A DNA stretch of 64,000 nucleotides from Neobacillus drentensis (GCF_021560175.1 NZ_CP091110.1:5566001-5630000), one strand, 5' to 3'. Positions 8,783 to 17,623 are shown, counted from the first letter of the stretch. Translations and numbers: made by a program. The notes: generated from the letters alone by a model not told the origin.

Positions 8783-9463
8783 TTACTTTTCCTTAATCTG
8801 GACACCTTCATCATTGCTAACAATCACGATATCAGTCATATTCGTAAAAAGGCCGGTTTCTACAACCCCAAGTGTAAGTTTTAACTGTTGATGCAGCTTA
8901 CTCGGATTGGTGATAGAGTCAAATTGACAATCCAAAATATAATTACCATTATTCGTAATAAAGATTTTTTCTTCTTTCATTCTTAATTTCGGTGTACAAT
9001 CTAGCATTGCTAATCTTTGCGCCGTTAGTTCCCAACCAAACGGTACTACTTCAACGGGTAAGGGGAAGGCTCCAAGTGTTCGCACCAGTTTAGAATCATC
9101 GACCACAATAATAAGCCGGTCTGCTGCAGCATCCACGAGTTTTTCACGAAGTAACGATCCTCCGCCACCTTTGATTAGATTGTATTCGGGGTCCACCTCA
9201 TCGGCACCATCAATGGCTAAATCTAATCGGCTGACCTCGGAAAAATAAGCTAACGGGATGCCAAATTCCTTGGCCCATCCTTCTGTTCGCACCGATGAAG
9301 GCACTCCTTTCACACGGAAACCTTCACTGACTAATTCACCTAATTTTTTCATCATCCAATAGACAGTAGATCCTGAGCCCAAGCCAATGACCATTTCATC
9401 CTGAATATATTCCACTGCTTTTTCCCCAACAGCCTTTTTCTTTAGATCAACACCGCTAAGCAC
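8783..9463 (-). CDS. rpiA: Ribose-5-phosphate isomerase A
   Basis: A 226-residue enzyme that interconverts ribose-5-phosphate and ribulose-5-phosphate in the cytoplasm. The RpiA signature motifs are present: GLGSGSTVYW at about 27-36, DGADEVD at 85-91 and KGGGGSLLREK at 98-108. I chose the GTG at 9463 because GAGGTGG lies just upstream and the result has the usual length; a longer frame to 9541 would add residues with no counterpart. It is downstream of, and probably cotranscribed with, the DeoR-family regulator, which ties it to the carbohydrate island rather than to housekeeping. An acting pentose pathway would normally have another isomerase elsewhere in the genome; that cannot be seen here. 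Confidence 0.94.
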   Translation of the reverse strand: MLSGVDLKKKAVGEKAVEYIQDEMVIGLGSGSTVYWMMKKLGELVSEGFRVKGVPSSVRTEGWAKEFGIPLAYFSEVSRLDLAIDGADEVDPEYNLIKGGGGSLLREKLVDAAADRLIIVVDDSKLVRTLGAFPLPVEVVPFGWELTAQRLAMLDCTPKLRMKEEKIFITNNGNYILDCQFDSITNPSKLHQQLKLTLGVVETGLFTNMTDIVIVSNDEGVQIKEK

Positions 9464-9579
9464 AAAAACCACCTCGTTATTTTTCAGAATCAATCCATTT
9501 ACGTCTAGTTTAAAAATCTCTCTAATGATAACCATAATCACAAGTAGCCGGGTTCATCATGAAGCCGGCCTCCTGTTGT

Positions 9580-10356
9580 TTATTCGGCAATTTCTAACTC
9601 AATGTTATTAGCCGCAAAAAAATCACGTATTTCTTCAGAAACATGCTTATCGGTAATAAATATATCCATTTCATCAGGACGGGCAAAGGTTGCACTAGAA
9701 CTTTTATTCATTTTACTATGATCTAATAAAGCAATAACTTGATTAGAAACAGAAACCATAACCCTTTTTAATTCCACTTCATACAAACTAAAGTCAGAAA
9801 GTCCATCCCTTGTATTAAAAGCATAAGCCGAGGTAAACAGGAGATCGATATTAATTTTTCTTAACAGCTCTTCTCCTAATAGCCCTTCAACAGAATTAGA
9901 AGAGTTCCGAACAATTCCACCAATGATAATGACTGTTAAATAAGGATTTTCTTTTAGCATCGCTGCCGTTGCGATTCCACTGGTTACTACCGTTAACTTC
10001 ATTTTTGTCTCACTTAAATACTTAGCAAGTTCAAAACATGTCGTACTCGCATCTAACAAAATACATTGCCCATCGTGGATATACTTTAGCGCACTATAAC
10101 CAATTCGTTGCTTTTCAGCACGGAACTTTTTTTCACGATTTTCATAGGTTTTATCAAATGTAGTATCCGTTTCCTCCGCTTTCAGCATAGCCCCGCCATG
10201 AGTGCGAATAAGCAGCCCCTGCTTCTCCATCTGGTTTAGATCCGATCGTATCGTTGCGGCAGATATATCAAGTAAATTGGTTAAATCATTAACAGTTACA
10301 GTTCCTTTTTCTGTCAAAATTTCTATAATTAAATTTCTGCGTTGATCAGCGAACAT
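9580..10356 (-). CDS. DeoR-family transcriptional regulator of the sugar island
   Basis: A 258-residue regulator. The N-terminal DeoR helix-turn-helix (about 5-58, TVNDLTNLLDISAATIRSDL) is followed by a DeoR C-terminal sugar-phosphate sensor domain with the ISB-fold-like DASTTCFELAKYL and LTVVTSG segments. The ATG at 10356 follows GAAAGGGTGA. Proteins of this family usually repress sugar operons and respond to a phosphorylated intermediate. A 13-base core, TTTATTTTCGATA, occurs just upstream of this gene and again in the rpiB/isomerase divergent region, fitting autoregulation and control of the island. The effector is unknown. Confidence 0.92.
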   Translation of the reverse strand: MFADQRRNLIIEILTEKGTVTVNDLTNLLDISAATIRSDLNQMEKQGLLIRTHGGAMLKAEETDTTFDKTYENREKKFRAEKQRIGYSALKYIHDGQCILLDASTTCFELAKYLSETKMKLTVVTSGIATAAMLKENPYLTVIIIGGIVRNSSNSVEGLLGEELLRKINIDLLFTSAYAFNTRDGLSDFSLYEVELKRVMVSVSNQVIALLDHSKMNKSSSATFARPDEMDIFITDKHVSEEIRDFFAANNIELEIAE

Positions 10357-10360
10357 AGTT

Positions 10361-10384
10361 TCACCCTTTCATTTATTTTCGATA
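10361..10384 (-). promoter_or_regulatory. Candidate DeoR operator upstream of the regulator
   Basis: The segment next to the deoR start shares TCACCCTTT and TTTATTTTCGATA, with nearly the same spacing, with 19710-19732 upstream of rpiB. Part of the match overlaps the ribosome binding site here, but the distal core has no translational reason to be conserved. Confidence 0.5.
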
Positions 10385-10699
10385 ATTTACTAAACATTCT
10401 TCCAAAATAATATTAATAACCATATTATAAAGGTTAATAGCTAAAAAGTCCTGTCAAAACGCTGATTACGCTGAGTTTTTTTTCTTTTGTTTCATATTGA
10501 CTTTCAATTGATTTTGTTTCTCTTTAGTTTAAAATGACAAACTGATAAATAGTGATAAAGAAAGAAAGTAAATACAAAACCGATTTACCTCCATATGTAG
10601 TGGGCGATCCGTTAGAAAAATCCCCTCCGTAATTGATAGACACATGCCCAGTCTTTCAACTACAGAGGGGATTTAATCATAAAAATATGCCTGCACTTA
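10385..10699. other. Intergenic region upstream of deoR
   Basis: AT-rich region. On the minus strand it contains a TATAAT box (10424-10429) and TTGACA (10452-10457), but they are 22 bp apart, too far for a standard promoter. The rest holds the terminator at 10618-10674. No small gene is seen. Confidence 0.45.
10618..10674 (-). terminator. Terminator of the dhaK-tpi unit
   Basis: AAATCCCCTC (10618-10627) pairs with GAGGGGATTT (10665-10674), with further pairing inside, and is followed by T residues on the minus strand. It lies 26 bp beyond the TPI-like stop, so deoR-rpiA is a separate transcription unit. Confidence 0.82.
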
Positions 10700-11476
10700 C
10701 TAGTCAAATAAATGGGATTCTAGTTGGTAAAGGATTTTCTGAAAGCTATCAATTTCCCAGGCTGCCCTGCCAACGAAAAGTCCATTTACATTTTCAAGAT
10801 TAATATAGTTAAGAAAATTATCATGATTAACACTGCCACCATACAAAACAGGGATTTCCATACCAGTATCATCAAAAAGTCCAATCAAAGTTTGACGAAG
10901 AAAATCATGAATTTCTTCCACATATTCCACTTCGGCTGGAATCCCTTGCTCCCCAATTGCCCATACAGGTTCATATGCAATTACTACTTGTTTAGCCTGT
11001 TCCTTTGACAATCCCTTCAAACAAACTTTAAGCTGTGCGGATAATGTCTCTTTAGAAATCAAATTATTCTTCTGTTCGATGTTTTCACCGATACAGATAA
11101 GTGGTTTAATGGAGTACTCTAAAGCAGCAAGGATCTTTTTATTAATGGCTTCATCCGTTTCATTATAATATTGTCTCCGTTCCGAATGCCCTAGTTCAAT
11201 CATATCTATGCCGATTTCATCTAACATCCGAGGGGAAATTTCACCCGTATAGGCGCCGCTATCCTCCCAATGCATGTTTTGCGCACCCAAATAAATCGTT
11301 GAACCGGAGATAACCTCTTTAATCGGAAACAAAGATGTATGGGAAGGGATAATAAATAACTGGATGTTAGGCGAAATTGCTTCTGCAATCTTTTTAAGCT
11401 CGTGTGTAAAGTCCAAACCTTCTGCAATCGTCTTTGTCATTTTCCAGTTGGTACCAATCCAAATTTTCTTCTTCAT
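10700..11476 (-). CDS. Triosephosphate isomerase-like protein, probably tetrulose-phosphate isomerase
   Basis: A 258-residue TIM-barrel enzyme with the full TPI catalytic set: Lys12 in TNWKM, His97 in ELGHSERR and Glu169 in AYEPVWAIG, plus YGGSV and the terminal phosphate-binding segment. It deviates from housekeeping TPI in the flexible loop (GEQGIPAEVE) and near the end (FVGRAAWEID). Paralogs such as EryH of Brucella and LerI convert L-erythrulose-1-phosphate to D-erythrulose-4-phosphate, and they occur beside RpiB-like isomerases and DhaK-type kinases, exactly the context here. It is 12 bp downstream of a TIM-barrel isomerase gene and ends the operon. The family is certain; the tetrulose role is inferred. 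Confidence 0.88.
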   Translation of the reverse strand: MKKKIWIGTNWKMTKTIAEGLDFTHELKKIAEAISPNIQLFIIPSHTSLFPIKEVISGSTIYLGAQNMHWEDSGAYTGEISPRMLDEIGIDMIELGHSERRQYYNETDEAINKKILAALEYSIKPLICIGENIEQKNNLISKETLSAQLKVCLKGLSKEQAKQVVIAYEPVWAIGEQGIPAEVEYVEEIHDFLRQTLIGLFDDTGMEIPVLYGGSVNHDNFLNYINLENVNGLFVGRAAWEIDSFQKILYQLESHLFD

Positions 11477-11488
11477 AGTCCGCTCCTC

Positions 11489-12388
11489 TTACCTGCTGCC
11501 AACTAAACTTAAGGCATCTTCTAAAATCGTTCTAACCGTTCTCTCGTTAGCATGACGGTTTTCTAAATCCTTGCCTCGTACCTCTACAGCCACGCGAAGG
11601 CCCTTTTCAGATTGAAGGCTGAGTTCATCCGCTTTTCGTAAAATATCATTGATTTTTCCAACAGTTAAGAATCCCGGTTCGCCGATTTCCATATGGTAAT
11701 CACCATACAATGGACTTGCTTGATCCAAAACGGCATTCGAAAAATGAATTTGATGGGTGTGGAATTTCGCTAATTCCAAAGCATCCAAAATATCCTCTCC
11801 ATTTAGGGCTGCATGGGCCGTATCGAAGGCTAGACCAATATTTTGATAGTCCGCTTTGACTCTTGAAAGTAATTGGACTGTTTCATCCATGGGGCCAATC
11901 AGACGCTTCTTATGAGCATAGCGATCAAGATGTTCAACCAGCACATTCATCTGATAGCGAGAAGCTTCCTCACAGATTTCGCATAAACTCTCATAAAATC
12001 CTTCTACAGCCTCTACTCGACGCTCAGCACCAGGGTCTGCCCCAGGAACAAAAGCAATATTGGAAGCACCACATTCTGCTGCTAAGTAGATGCTTTCCTT
12101 TATCCTTTTAACGGATTCCAGACGAAGTTGTGTATCAACGGAGGAAACATCAAGGTTGTACTGATCAATTAAAAAGGTTAACCATTGGGTAAGTTGGAAA
12201 TGATGCTTCTCCTTTAATGCTAAGATCCCATTTCGTTCCTGTTGGTCTTGCCCATCTCCAATTTCATAAGATTGATAGAATCCTTGATCTGCCATTTTTT
12301 CAATTAAGCTTACCGTAAAACCTTTTTCACTTTTAGCTGGAAAATAAATCTCAGGTACAAGCAGGGAAGGAATAAATTGAGTACTCAT
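11489..12388 (-). CDS. Sugar phosphate isomerase/epimerase (TIM barrel), paralog 1
   Basis: A 299-residue member of the xylose-isomerase-like TIM barrel (AP endonuclease 2) superfamily. Expected metal ligands are visible: Glu in VLVEHLDRY, Asp and His in LAFDTAHAALN, His in QIHFSN and Glu in AVEVRGK. It is closely related to the protein at 17699-18595: both begin with IPSLLV near the N-terminus and share GFYQS, EIGDG, GEPGFLT and LQSEKGL-type segments. The ATG at 12388 follows AAAGGAGAAATG. It lies between the LsrF-like aldolase and the TPI-like gene. It probably epimerises or isomerises an intermediate of the pathway; the substrate is unknown. Confidence 0.83.
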   Translation of the reverse strand: MSTQFIPSLLVPEIYFPAKSEKGFTVSLIEKMADQGFYQSYEIGDGQDQQERNGILALKEKHHFQLTQWLTFLIDQYNLDVSSVDTQLRLESVKRIKESIYLAAECGASNIAFVPGADPGAERRVEAVEGFYESLCEICEEASRYQMNVLVEHLDRYAHKKRLIGPMDETVQLLSRVKADYQNIGLAFDTAHAALNGEDILDALELAKFHTHQIHFSNAVLDQASPLYGDYHMEIGEPGFLTVGKINDILRKADELSLQSEKGLRVAVEVRGKDLENRHANERTVRTILEDALSLVGSR

Positions 12389-12485
12389 CTTTCATTTCTC
12401 CTTTAATTGGCTTTGTTGAATTTGTCTATTGATTTCGCTCCAATCAACAGGGTCTAAAATGTCCTTTAACAGGACCTATGATTGA

Positions 12486-13304
12486 TTAATGATTAATACT
12501 TATCATTTCTGAGTCATGCTGATAAGCCTGAACCGCTTCTTCAGGGGTTCCATTTTTATGAATAATCGTATTTAACCCGGCCACCACACCAATTGGATTA
12601 CGATTCAGGGTTATGTTCCGGCCAACCGCAATCCCCTTTGCACCTACATCAAAGCAATGCTTTATATATCGAAAATAATCAAGGAGGTTAGCGGTTTTGG
12701 GGCCCCCTAAAACAAATACAGGACATTTGGCCGATTCTATGATTCTAGCATCCCCTGGTTCTCCGGTAAGTCTTGTTTTAATAATATCTGCCCCAAGCTC
12801 CATGCCAATCCGTGCAGCAGCCGCAATCTTATCAATTTGATTGGATTCCAGGCTTGTCACATGGTAGCTATATGGCAAGGTTTCGCACATAAATGGAACA
12901 TTCCATTCATCCGCTGCTCTCGCAAGATCCCAAGCTTGTTTATGAGACGCTGCTTCGTTTTCTGCCCCAGGAAAAGTCATCGAAATGACACCATCGGCTC
13001 CAAGCTTTAGTGCATCTTCGACAGAAAGTAAAGAAGTTGTGTCAGGAATCCGTGCATCAAATACACTTGTAGATAAGTCAGCACGTACAATCATCCCAAG
13101 GTTAGCAAAGGATTCCGCATACAATTTGGCCATACCATATGTAACAATGACAGCATTTAGTCCGTTTTCAACAAGACTTGGGATCAAATCAATGGTACGA
13201 TCAATTCCTTCCGTTTTGGTTGAAAAATAAAATCCATCCAGTGCCAGCGTAATTGATTTTCCATCATTTGCAAAAACCTTAGACATTCTTCTTGTTTTGG
13301 TCAT
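12486..13304 (-). CDS. Class I (DeoC/FbaB/LsrF-like) aldolase
   Basis: A 272-residue Schiff-base aldolase of the FbaB/LsrF group. Lys176 in ADIIKTRLTG is the expected Schiff-base lysine, and GGPKT and the phosphate-binding AKGIAVGRN follow. The ATG at 13304 has GGAGAACG upstream. Relatives condense or cleave DHAP-type donors with aldehydes. With erythrose-4-phosphate made by neighbouring isomerases, one possible product is sedoheptulose-1,7-bisphosphate, which the divergent GlpX-type phosphatase could hydrolyse; alternatively it cleaves a pathway-specific phosphorylated ketose. LsrF itself is a thiolase, so the reaction cannot be set from sequence. Confidence 0.83.
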   Translation of the reverse strand: MTKTRRMSKVFANDGKSITLALDGFYFSTKTEGIDRTIDLIPSLVENGLNAVIVTYGMAKLYAESFANLGMIVRADLSTSVFDARIPDTTSLLSVEDALKLGADGVISMTFPGAENEAASHKQAWDLARAADEWNVPFMCETLPYSYHVTSLESNQIDKIAAAARIGMELGADIIKTRLTGEPGDARIIESAKCPVFVLGGPKTANLLDYFRYIKHCFDVGAKGIAVGRNITLNRNPIGVVAGLNTIIHKNGTPEEAVQAYQHDSEMISINH

Positions 13305-13387
13305 ATCGTTCTCCTTTTTTCAACTTTCCACCTTCATATAGAAAATTCTTTTTAAAAAAGACCTCACAGCGGAGATCTTTTTTCACA

Positions 13388-14317
13388 TTACAATGCTTCC
13401 ACTTCGGTCTCTTTTGGCAGCAATTCAGCTTGAACAAGAATTTTCTTCAGTTCCTCAATCTTTTCTGCACCAAGGGGGCGAGCAGGAGCCAGAACATATG
13501 TAGAGATATCTATTCCCCTTAATTTCATCGCTTCCTTTACAACGCTTACAAACGGAGAATCCAACTTATACATGGTCGGCATGAGAGCCATCCGTTTATG
13601 TAGGGCTAAAGCTTGTTCGAAACGGTTCTCTTTATATGCCTTGTATACACCAATCCCCAATTCAGGGGCAATGTTAACACTTGCACTAATTGCTCCATCT
13701 CCGCCAAGGCTCAATGTAGGGAGTAAATGGTCATCAAATCCGGAAAAAACAGCAAACTCAGGAAACTTTCCTTTTACGGTTAAAATCATATCGCGAATAT
13801 GAGCAATACTCTCAACAGTCTCTTTGATCCCCACAATATTATCATGTGCTTCGACCAATTTAACGACAAAGTCTGGGTTCAAATCCTGTCCTGATAAGCC
13901 TGGATAATTGTAAAGCAGAATCGGCAATGGCACAGAAGCAGCAATTTCACTATAATGGGCAAATAAATTTTCTTCTGTTAATGGCCAGTAATAAGGATTG
14001 ATAATAACGACACCGTCTGCACCTGCCTGCGCTGCATGCTGACTTAAATCGATTACTTCACGAGTATTCGTGCTTCCGGTACCAATTAATACGGGCACCC
14101 TTCCATTCACATAGCTCGTTGCAAAAGAAGCGACCTCCTTACGTTCATCAACCGACATTTGCGTAAATTCTCCGCCGCTTCCCAGGAAGAACAATCCGTC
14201 CACACCAGAATCAATTAAAAAGTCAATGACCGTCGCCATTCCTTTTTTATCTAATTTTCCTTGCTCGTTAAAAATTATGGATACTGGTGGAATAATCCCT
14301 TGAAATTTTACTGACAT
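13388..14317 (-). CDS. DapA-family aldolase, YagE/YjhH-like 2-keto-3-deoxy sugar acid aldolase
   Basis: A 309-residue member of the dihydrodipicolinate synthase/N-acetylneuraminate lyase family. Pyruvate-binding motif GSGGEFTQMS lies at about 47-56, catalytic Tyr136 in LLYNYPG and Schiff-base Lys165 in VGIKETVES. From memory, segments such as FFLGSGGEF, INPYYW and GYDDHL/GGDGAISAS are very like E. coli YagE and YjhH, which cleave 2-keto-3-deoxy sugar acids to pyruvate and an aldehyde. That points to a sugar acid rather than lysine synthesis. I chose the ATG at 14317, behind GGGGGAAG, over the ATG at 14335. It is 37 bp downstream of dhaL in the same unit. Confidence 0.88.
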   Translation of the reverse strand: MSVKFQGIIPPVSIIFNEQGKLDKKGMATVIDFLIDSGVDGLFFLGSGGEFTQMSVDERKEVASFATSYVNGRVPVLIGTGSTNTREVIDLSQHAAQAGADGVVIINPYYWPLTEENLFAHYSEIAASVPLPILLYNYPGLSGQDLNPDFVVKLVEAHDNIVGIKETVESIAHIRDMILTVKGKFPEFAVFSGFDDHLLPTLSLGGDGAISASVNIAPELGIGVYKAYKENRFEQALALHKRMALMPTMYKLDSPFVSVVKEAMKLRGIDISTYVLAPARPLGAEKIEELKKILVQAELLPKETEVEAL

Positions 14318-14371
14318 ATAACTTCCCCCATTCATAATTGAATTTTTAGTTCTTAACGTGAACCATCCCGC

Positions 14372-15040
14372 TTACTCTTGCACAAAAGCTTTCTCTACCC
14401 ATTCTCTCATCGATCTAAAGATAATAGATACTGTCGTTGCCCCGGCATCTTGATAACCAATTGCTCTTTCACCCAGCGACTTGGCTCTTCCAAACTTGGC
14501 TACAAACTCCTTCGTCCTTTCAACACCTTGTTCAGCCTTTTCCTCAGCCGATTTTAGCCCTTCTAGTAAACTTTGATTTTCTTCGACACTTTGTTTTAAT
14601 GCCAGAACAGCGGGTTCAAGTGCATCAATCATGGTTTTATCTCCTAATTTAGCTTTTCCCCGCTCTTTAATGGAAGTCACCGATCCCTCAAGAATCTTCG
14701 TTAATAGAGGTAGATTCAGTTCCTCCTGTGGATCAATTCCTTTTACGCCACCAACAAACAATGTTCCGAAAATGATCCCAGAAGCGCCGCCCATCGAAGA
14801 AATCATCGACATACCAATCGTTTTAAATACATCATTAATCGTCGCAAACTCTTTTTGTCTTAGGTTTTCTTCCGCCTTTGTGAAGCCAACTGACATGCCA
14901 ATCCCATGGTCCCCATCACCGATAGCGCTATCAATTTTCGTTAAAAGCGGTTTGCTTTCCTTCACCTTCTCCCCCACATATAGGAACATTTCTTTTACTT
15001 GAGCAGCAGTTAGACGAACTTCTTGTAAACTATTTGGCAT
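14372..15040 (-). CDS. dhaL: Dihydroxyacetone kinase-type subunit DhaL
   Basis: A 222-residue nucleotide-binding subunit. GDGDHGIGM at 41-49 supplies the Asp ligands that hold Mg-ADP/ATP, SSMGGASGIIFG follows, and DAGATT near the C-terminus is the usual end motif. The ATG at 15040 is chosen since GGAGG is eight bases upstream; it overlaps the end of dhaK by 11 bp, implying translational coupling. No dhaM (PTS phosphoryl donor) lies in the window, so the partner could use ATP directly, as erythrulose kinases do, or borrow DhaM from elsewhere. Confidence 0.93.
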   Translation of the reverse strand: MPNSLQEVRLTAAQVKEMFLYVGEKVKESKPLLTKIDSAIGDGDHGIGMSVGFTKAEENLRQKEFATINDVFKTIGMSMISSMGGASGIIFGTLFVGGVKGIDPQEELNLPLLTKILEGSVTSIKERGKAKLGDKTMIDALEPAVLALKQSVEENQSLLEGLKSAEEKAEQGVERTKEFVAKFGRAKSLGERAIGYQDAGATTVSIIFRSMREWVEKAFVQE

Positions 15041-16049
15041 ATACATTTCCTCCAGTAAGTGCTTTTTTGTAGTATGGAGAATCGGCAGGTGCATTATATA
15101 AATCTTTTAATTCATCATCCAGCTTTAATAGGGTAATAGAAAATCCAGCCATTTCCTGTGTCGTGCAATAGCTGTTAACATCCATGTCGTAGGCCTTAAT
15201 TCCTTTTTCCGCCAAGACCCTTGCTACCCTGCGGTTGATAATAAACAATTCCATTAGAGTAGTCGATCCAAGGCCGTTTACTAAAACTGCTGCCTCATCT
15301 CCAGCCTGCAGGCTGCTTTCCTCTAATAACTTATCCATCAATCGATCCGTCAGTTCATCAGCCGGCATCATTTTCGTGCGTTCCATTCCGGGTTCACCAT
15401 GAATACCCATTCCAACTTCAATTTCATCATCAGCCAGTATATAAGGAGGTTCCGTTGCACCAGGAATCGTTCCGGGCGCTAAAGCAACACCGATTGAGAA
15501 GGTATGATCATTGGCTTTTTGAGTCACCTTTGTTACTTCCTCCAAGGATAGACCTTTTTCTGCAGCTGCACCTGCGATCTTGACTACAAAAACATCGCCA
15601 GCAATCCCTCTGCGATCCTCTTTCCGTTCTACCGGGGCAGAGGCAACATCATCCGTAACCAGGACCGTTTTCGTTTCAATCCCTTCCATTTCTAGTAATT
15701 CTGCGGCCATACCAAAGTTAAGAACATCTCCTGAATAATTTCCGTAGATAAATAGAACACCTTTTCCTGAATCAACCGCTTTGGCCACTTCCATTACGTT
15801 ATTTGGCGGCGGAGCTGCAAACACATTGCCCAATGTAACGCCATCAGCTAGACCCTCGCCGATTAATCCTAGAAAAAGAGGTTCGTGACCGCTGCCTCCC
15901 CCCGTTACAACGGATACTTTATTTTTACGATTGCGGCGAATGATTCCGTTTTCATTTTGAATTTTTTCATAAGAATGGCCAAAGGCAGCTAGAAAGCCCT
16001 CAATGGTCTCTTCTACTACATTTTCGGGTTGGTTAATAATTTTCTTCAA
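15030..16049 (-). CDS. dhaK: Dihydroxyacetone/erythrulose kinase subunit DhaK
   Basis: A 339-residue ketose-binding kinase subunit. VVTGGGSGHEP lies at about 47-57 and His217 in MGIHGEPGMER is the residue that forms a hemiaminal bond to dihydroxyacetone. DhaK-type kinases also phosphorylate D- or L-erythrulose in tetritol pathways. It is the first gene of a six-gene unit with a strong own promoter (16120-16148) and an operator-like AT-rich element over the start site. The neighbours (TPI-like, RpiB-like) favour a tetrulose substrate over dihydroxyacetone, but both fit. Confidence 0.93.
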   Translation of the reverse strand: MKKIINQPENVVEETIEGFLAAFGHSYEKIQNENGIIRRNRKNKVSVVTGGGSGHEPLFLGLIGEGLADGVTLGNVFAAPPPNNVMEVAKAVDSGKGVLFIYGNYSGDVLNFGMAAELLEMEGIETKTVLVTDDVASAPVERKEDRRGIAGDVFVVKIAGAAAEKGLSLEEVTKVTQKANDHTFSIGVALAPGTIPGATEPPYILADDEIEVGMGIHGEPGMERTKMMPADELTDRLMDKLLEESSLQAGDEAAVLVNGLGSTTLMELFIINRRVARVLAEKGIKAYDMDVNSYCTTQEMAGFSITLLKLDDELKDLYNAPADSPYYKKALTGGNVYAK

Positions 16050-16088
16050 ACTAAACTCCCCTTTCTATGAAAAAGAAATACTTAAGTC

Positions 16089-16117
16089 TTTCGTTTATTT
16101 TTATTTGTTTTCATTTA
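16089..16117 (-). promoter_or_regulatory. Candidate operator near the dhaK start site
   Basis: Sequence with CTTTCGTTTATTT and TTTGTTTTCATTT lies just downstream of the -10 box. It resembles the TTGTTTTCGTTTTGTC and ACAAAAACGAAAG elements at 19.55 and 19.76 kb, so it may bind the DeoR protein. The site limits are approximate. Confidence 0.4.
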
Positions 16118-16119
16118 CT

Positions 16120-16148
16120 ATCATAAACTTCACCATTTATTGTGTCAA
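16120..16148 (-). promoter_or_regulatory. Promoter of the dhaK unit
   Basis: On the minus strand, TTGACA (16143-16148) and TATGAT (16120-16125) with a 17-bp spacer: a near-consensus sigma-A promoter about 70 bp upstream of dhaK. Confidence 0.78.
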
Positions 16149-16214
16149 TTTTCATTTTTAAAAATATGGATAAATTTTCCCTTAATTTTCGACAAATGTT
16201 TAAGATTAAAAGAA

Positions 16215-16246
16215 AACAAGAAGGCTGTAAGATCAGCCCCCTTGTT
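16215..16246 (-). terminator. Terminator after the MFS gene
   Basis: AACAAG and AAGGCTG pair with CAGCC and CTTGTT across a short loop, with a T-rich tail on the minus strand, 10 bp past the MFS stop. It splits the island into an isomerase-isomerase-MFS unit and a dhaK unit. Confidence 0.75.
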
Positions 16247-16256
16247 CTTTACTAGA

Positions 16257-17567
16257 TTATTCTTCTATTGGTTTAATTGGCTCTTTTACAATAAACCAAT
16301 AGAAAAAGGCTGCGCATCCAGCGATAATCCCGCCGGAAATGAATGCCATCGAATAGGAACCTGTTGCATCTAAAATCATCCCTGTCACTAATGGTGCAAA
16401 TGCCCCTCCGAAGTAACCGCCAAAGTTTTGAATCGCACCGACGGAACCAACCATAGCAGGAGGTGCAACGTCTCCGGACAATGCCCAAGCACTGCCTGTA
16501 ATTGCTGATATTACACAAAGGGCAAGAGTCATTAAGGTAATCGTGATGGCTAATCCATGTACAAAAGGAAGAATGATAACAAAAGCTGCTGCTAGAAGGG
16601 CACTAACCGCGATGAGTCCACGTTTCGCATTAATGGGTGAACAAATCTTTTTATCAGCTAACTTCTTAGCAATATAACCGCCGCCAAGGTTGCCGGCAAT
16701 TCCGCCGACCCAAGGAATGGCAGCATAAATGCCTAGTTCTTTAAAGGAAACATTCTGGGTGTTTAATAGATATAGAGGTAAGAACGTTAAGAAAATATTC
16801 CAAATCCAAATGGTACAGAAGAAACCAAAAATCATGCCCCAAACGCTTTTATACTTAAATAACTCTCTCCATTTAATATTAGTAGACTCAACGGTATCAG
16901 TACTTGCGCCGCCCTCTGCCTTAATATAGTCATACTCTTCCTTAGATAGGAACTTACTCTGATCGGGTGATTTGTAGAATTTCATAAATAAAAGGATAAA
17001 GACGATACCAATCCCACCAGTAATGAAAAAGAGGGAACGCCAGCCGAATGCAACCTGAATGGCCACTAGGATAGGAGGAGCAAGGGCAGGACCTACTTTG
17101 GAGGAAGCATCCCAAAATCCTGTTGCAAGTCCACGTTCACTCTTCGGGAACCATTGTGAAGTAATTTTGGCATTCGATGGCATACATGGTGCTTCCCCGA
17201 CTCCAAGCAAGAACCTGGCACCAATTAATGTCAGCAGTTTGTTGCATGCCCCTGTTAAGGCAGTGGCAATACTCCACCACAAAACCGCAATTGAATACAC
17301 CCGCTTCGCACCAAATTTATCAATTAACCAACCGGAAGGAAGCTGCATGACCGCATAGGTCCAAGAAAAAATGGTACCTAACAGACCAATATGCGTCATA
17401 TTTAAATCTAGCTCTTTAATCATGGCTGGGGCTGCAATCGAAAGGTTTGTTCTGTCAAGGTAGTTAATGATTCCACCAATTAGCAGCCAAATAACGACGG
17501 TCCAACGGAAATTCTTTTTCGTTGCCTTGACGGGTAAATCCGCCCGAAGCGCTTGTTCTGTTTTCAT
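16257..17567 (-). CDS. MFS transporter, anion:cation symporter (ACS) type
   Basis: A 436-residue, 12-helix major facilitator protein. The ACS-family layout is clear: NYLDRTNLSIAAP in the first helix region, GWLIDKFGAKRVY as the loop 2-3 motif and GVGEAPCMPSN. ACS carriers such as glucarate, galactarate, hexuronate and tartrate importers move organic anions with protons, which suggests a sugar acid substrate and matches the YagE-like aldolase. The ATG at 17567 has AGGAGG upstream. It is the last gene of the first unit, closed by the terminator at 16215. Confidence 0.9.
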   Translation of the reverse strand: MKTEQALRADLPVKATKKNFRWTVVIWLLIGGIINYLDRTNLSIAAPAMIKELDLNMTHIGLLGTIFSWTYAVMQLPSGWLIDKFGAKRVYSIAVLWWSIATALTGACNKLLTLIGARFLLGVGEAPCMPSNAKITSQWFPKSERGLATGFWDASSKVGPALAPPILVAIQVAFGWRSLFFITGGIGIVFILLFMKFYKSPDQSKFLSKEEYDYIKAEGGASTDTVESTNIKWRELFKYKSVWGMIFGFFCTIWIWNIFLTFLPLYLLNTQNVSFKELGIYAAIPWVGGIAGNLGGGYIAKKLADKKICSPINAKRGLIAVSALLAAAFVIILPFVHGLAITITLMTLALCVISAITGSAWALSGDVAPPAMVGSVGAIQNFGGYFGGAFAPLVTGMILDATGSYSMAFISGGIIAGCAAFFYWFIVKEPIKPIEE

Positions 17568-17608
17568 GTAAATCCTCCTATACCTTTTATTAGTTCAGCC
17601 CAGCTCAT

Positions 17609-17623
17609 TAGATAACGCTTACA
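17609..17623. promoter_or_regulatory. Weak cre-like site upstream of the MFS gene
   Basis: The segment TAGATAACGCTTACA differs at two positions from the WTGNAANCGNWNNCW CcpA consensus. It is weak alone and listed because a better site lies at 19491. Confidence 0.3.

Noticed and set aside
8783-8880. Plus-strand small frame at 8699-8884
   Set aside because: Antisense to the rpiA 3' end with no ribosome binding site.
10700-11476. Housekeeping triosephosphate isomerase
   Set aside because: The catalytic set is conserved, but loop changes and the island context fit a tetrulose-phosphate isomerase; glycolytic tpi is normally in the gapA-pgk operon.
13388-14317. Lysine-pathway dapA
   Set aside because: Sequence segments match the YagE/YjhH subgroup and the operon is for carbohydrate catabolism.
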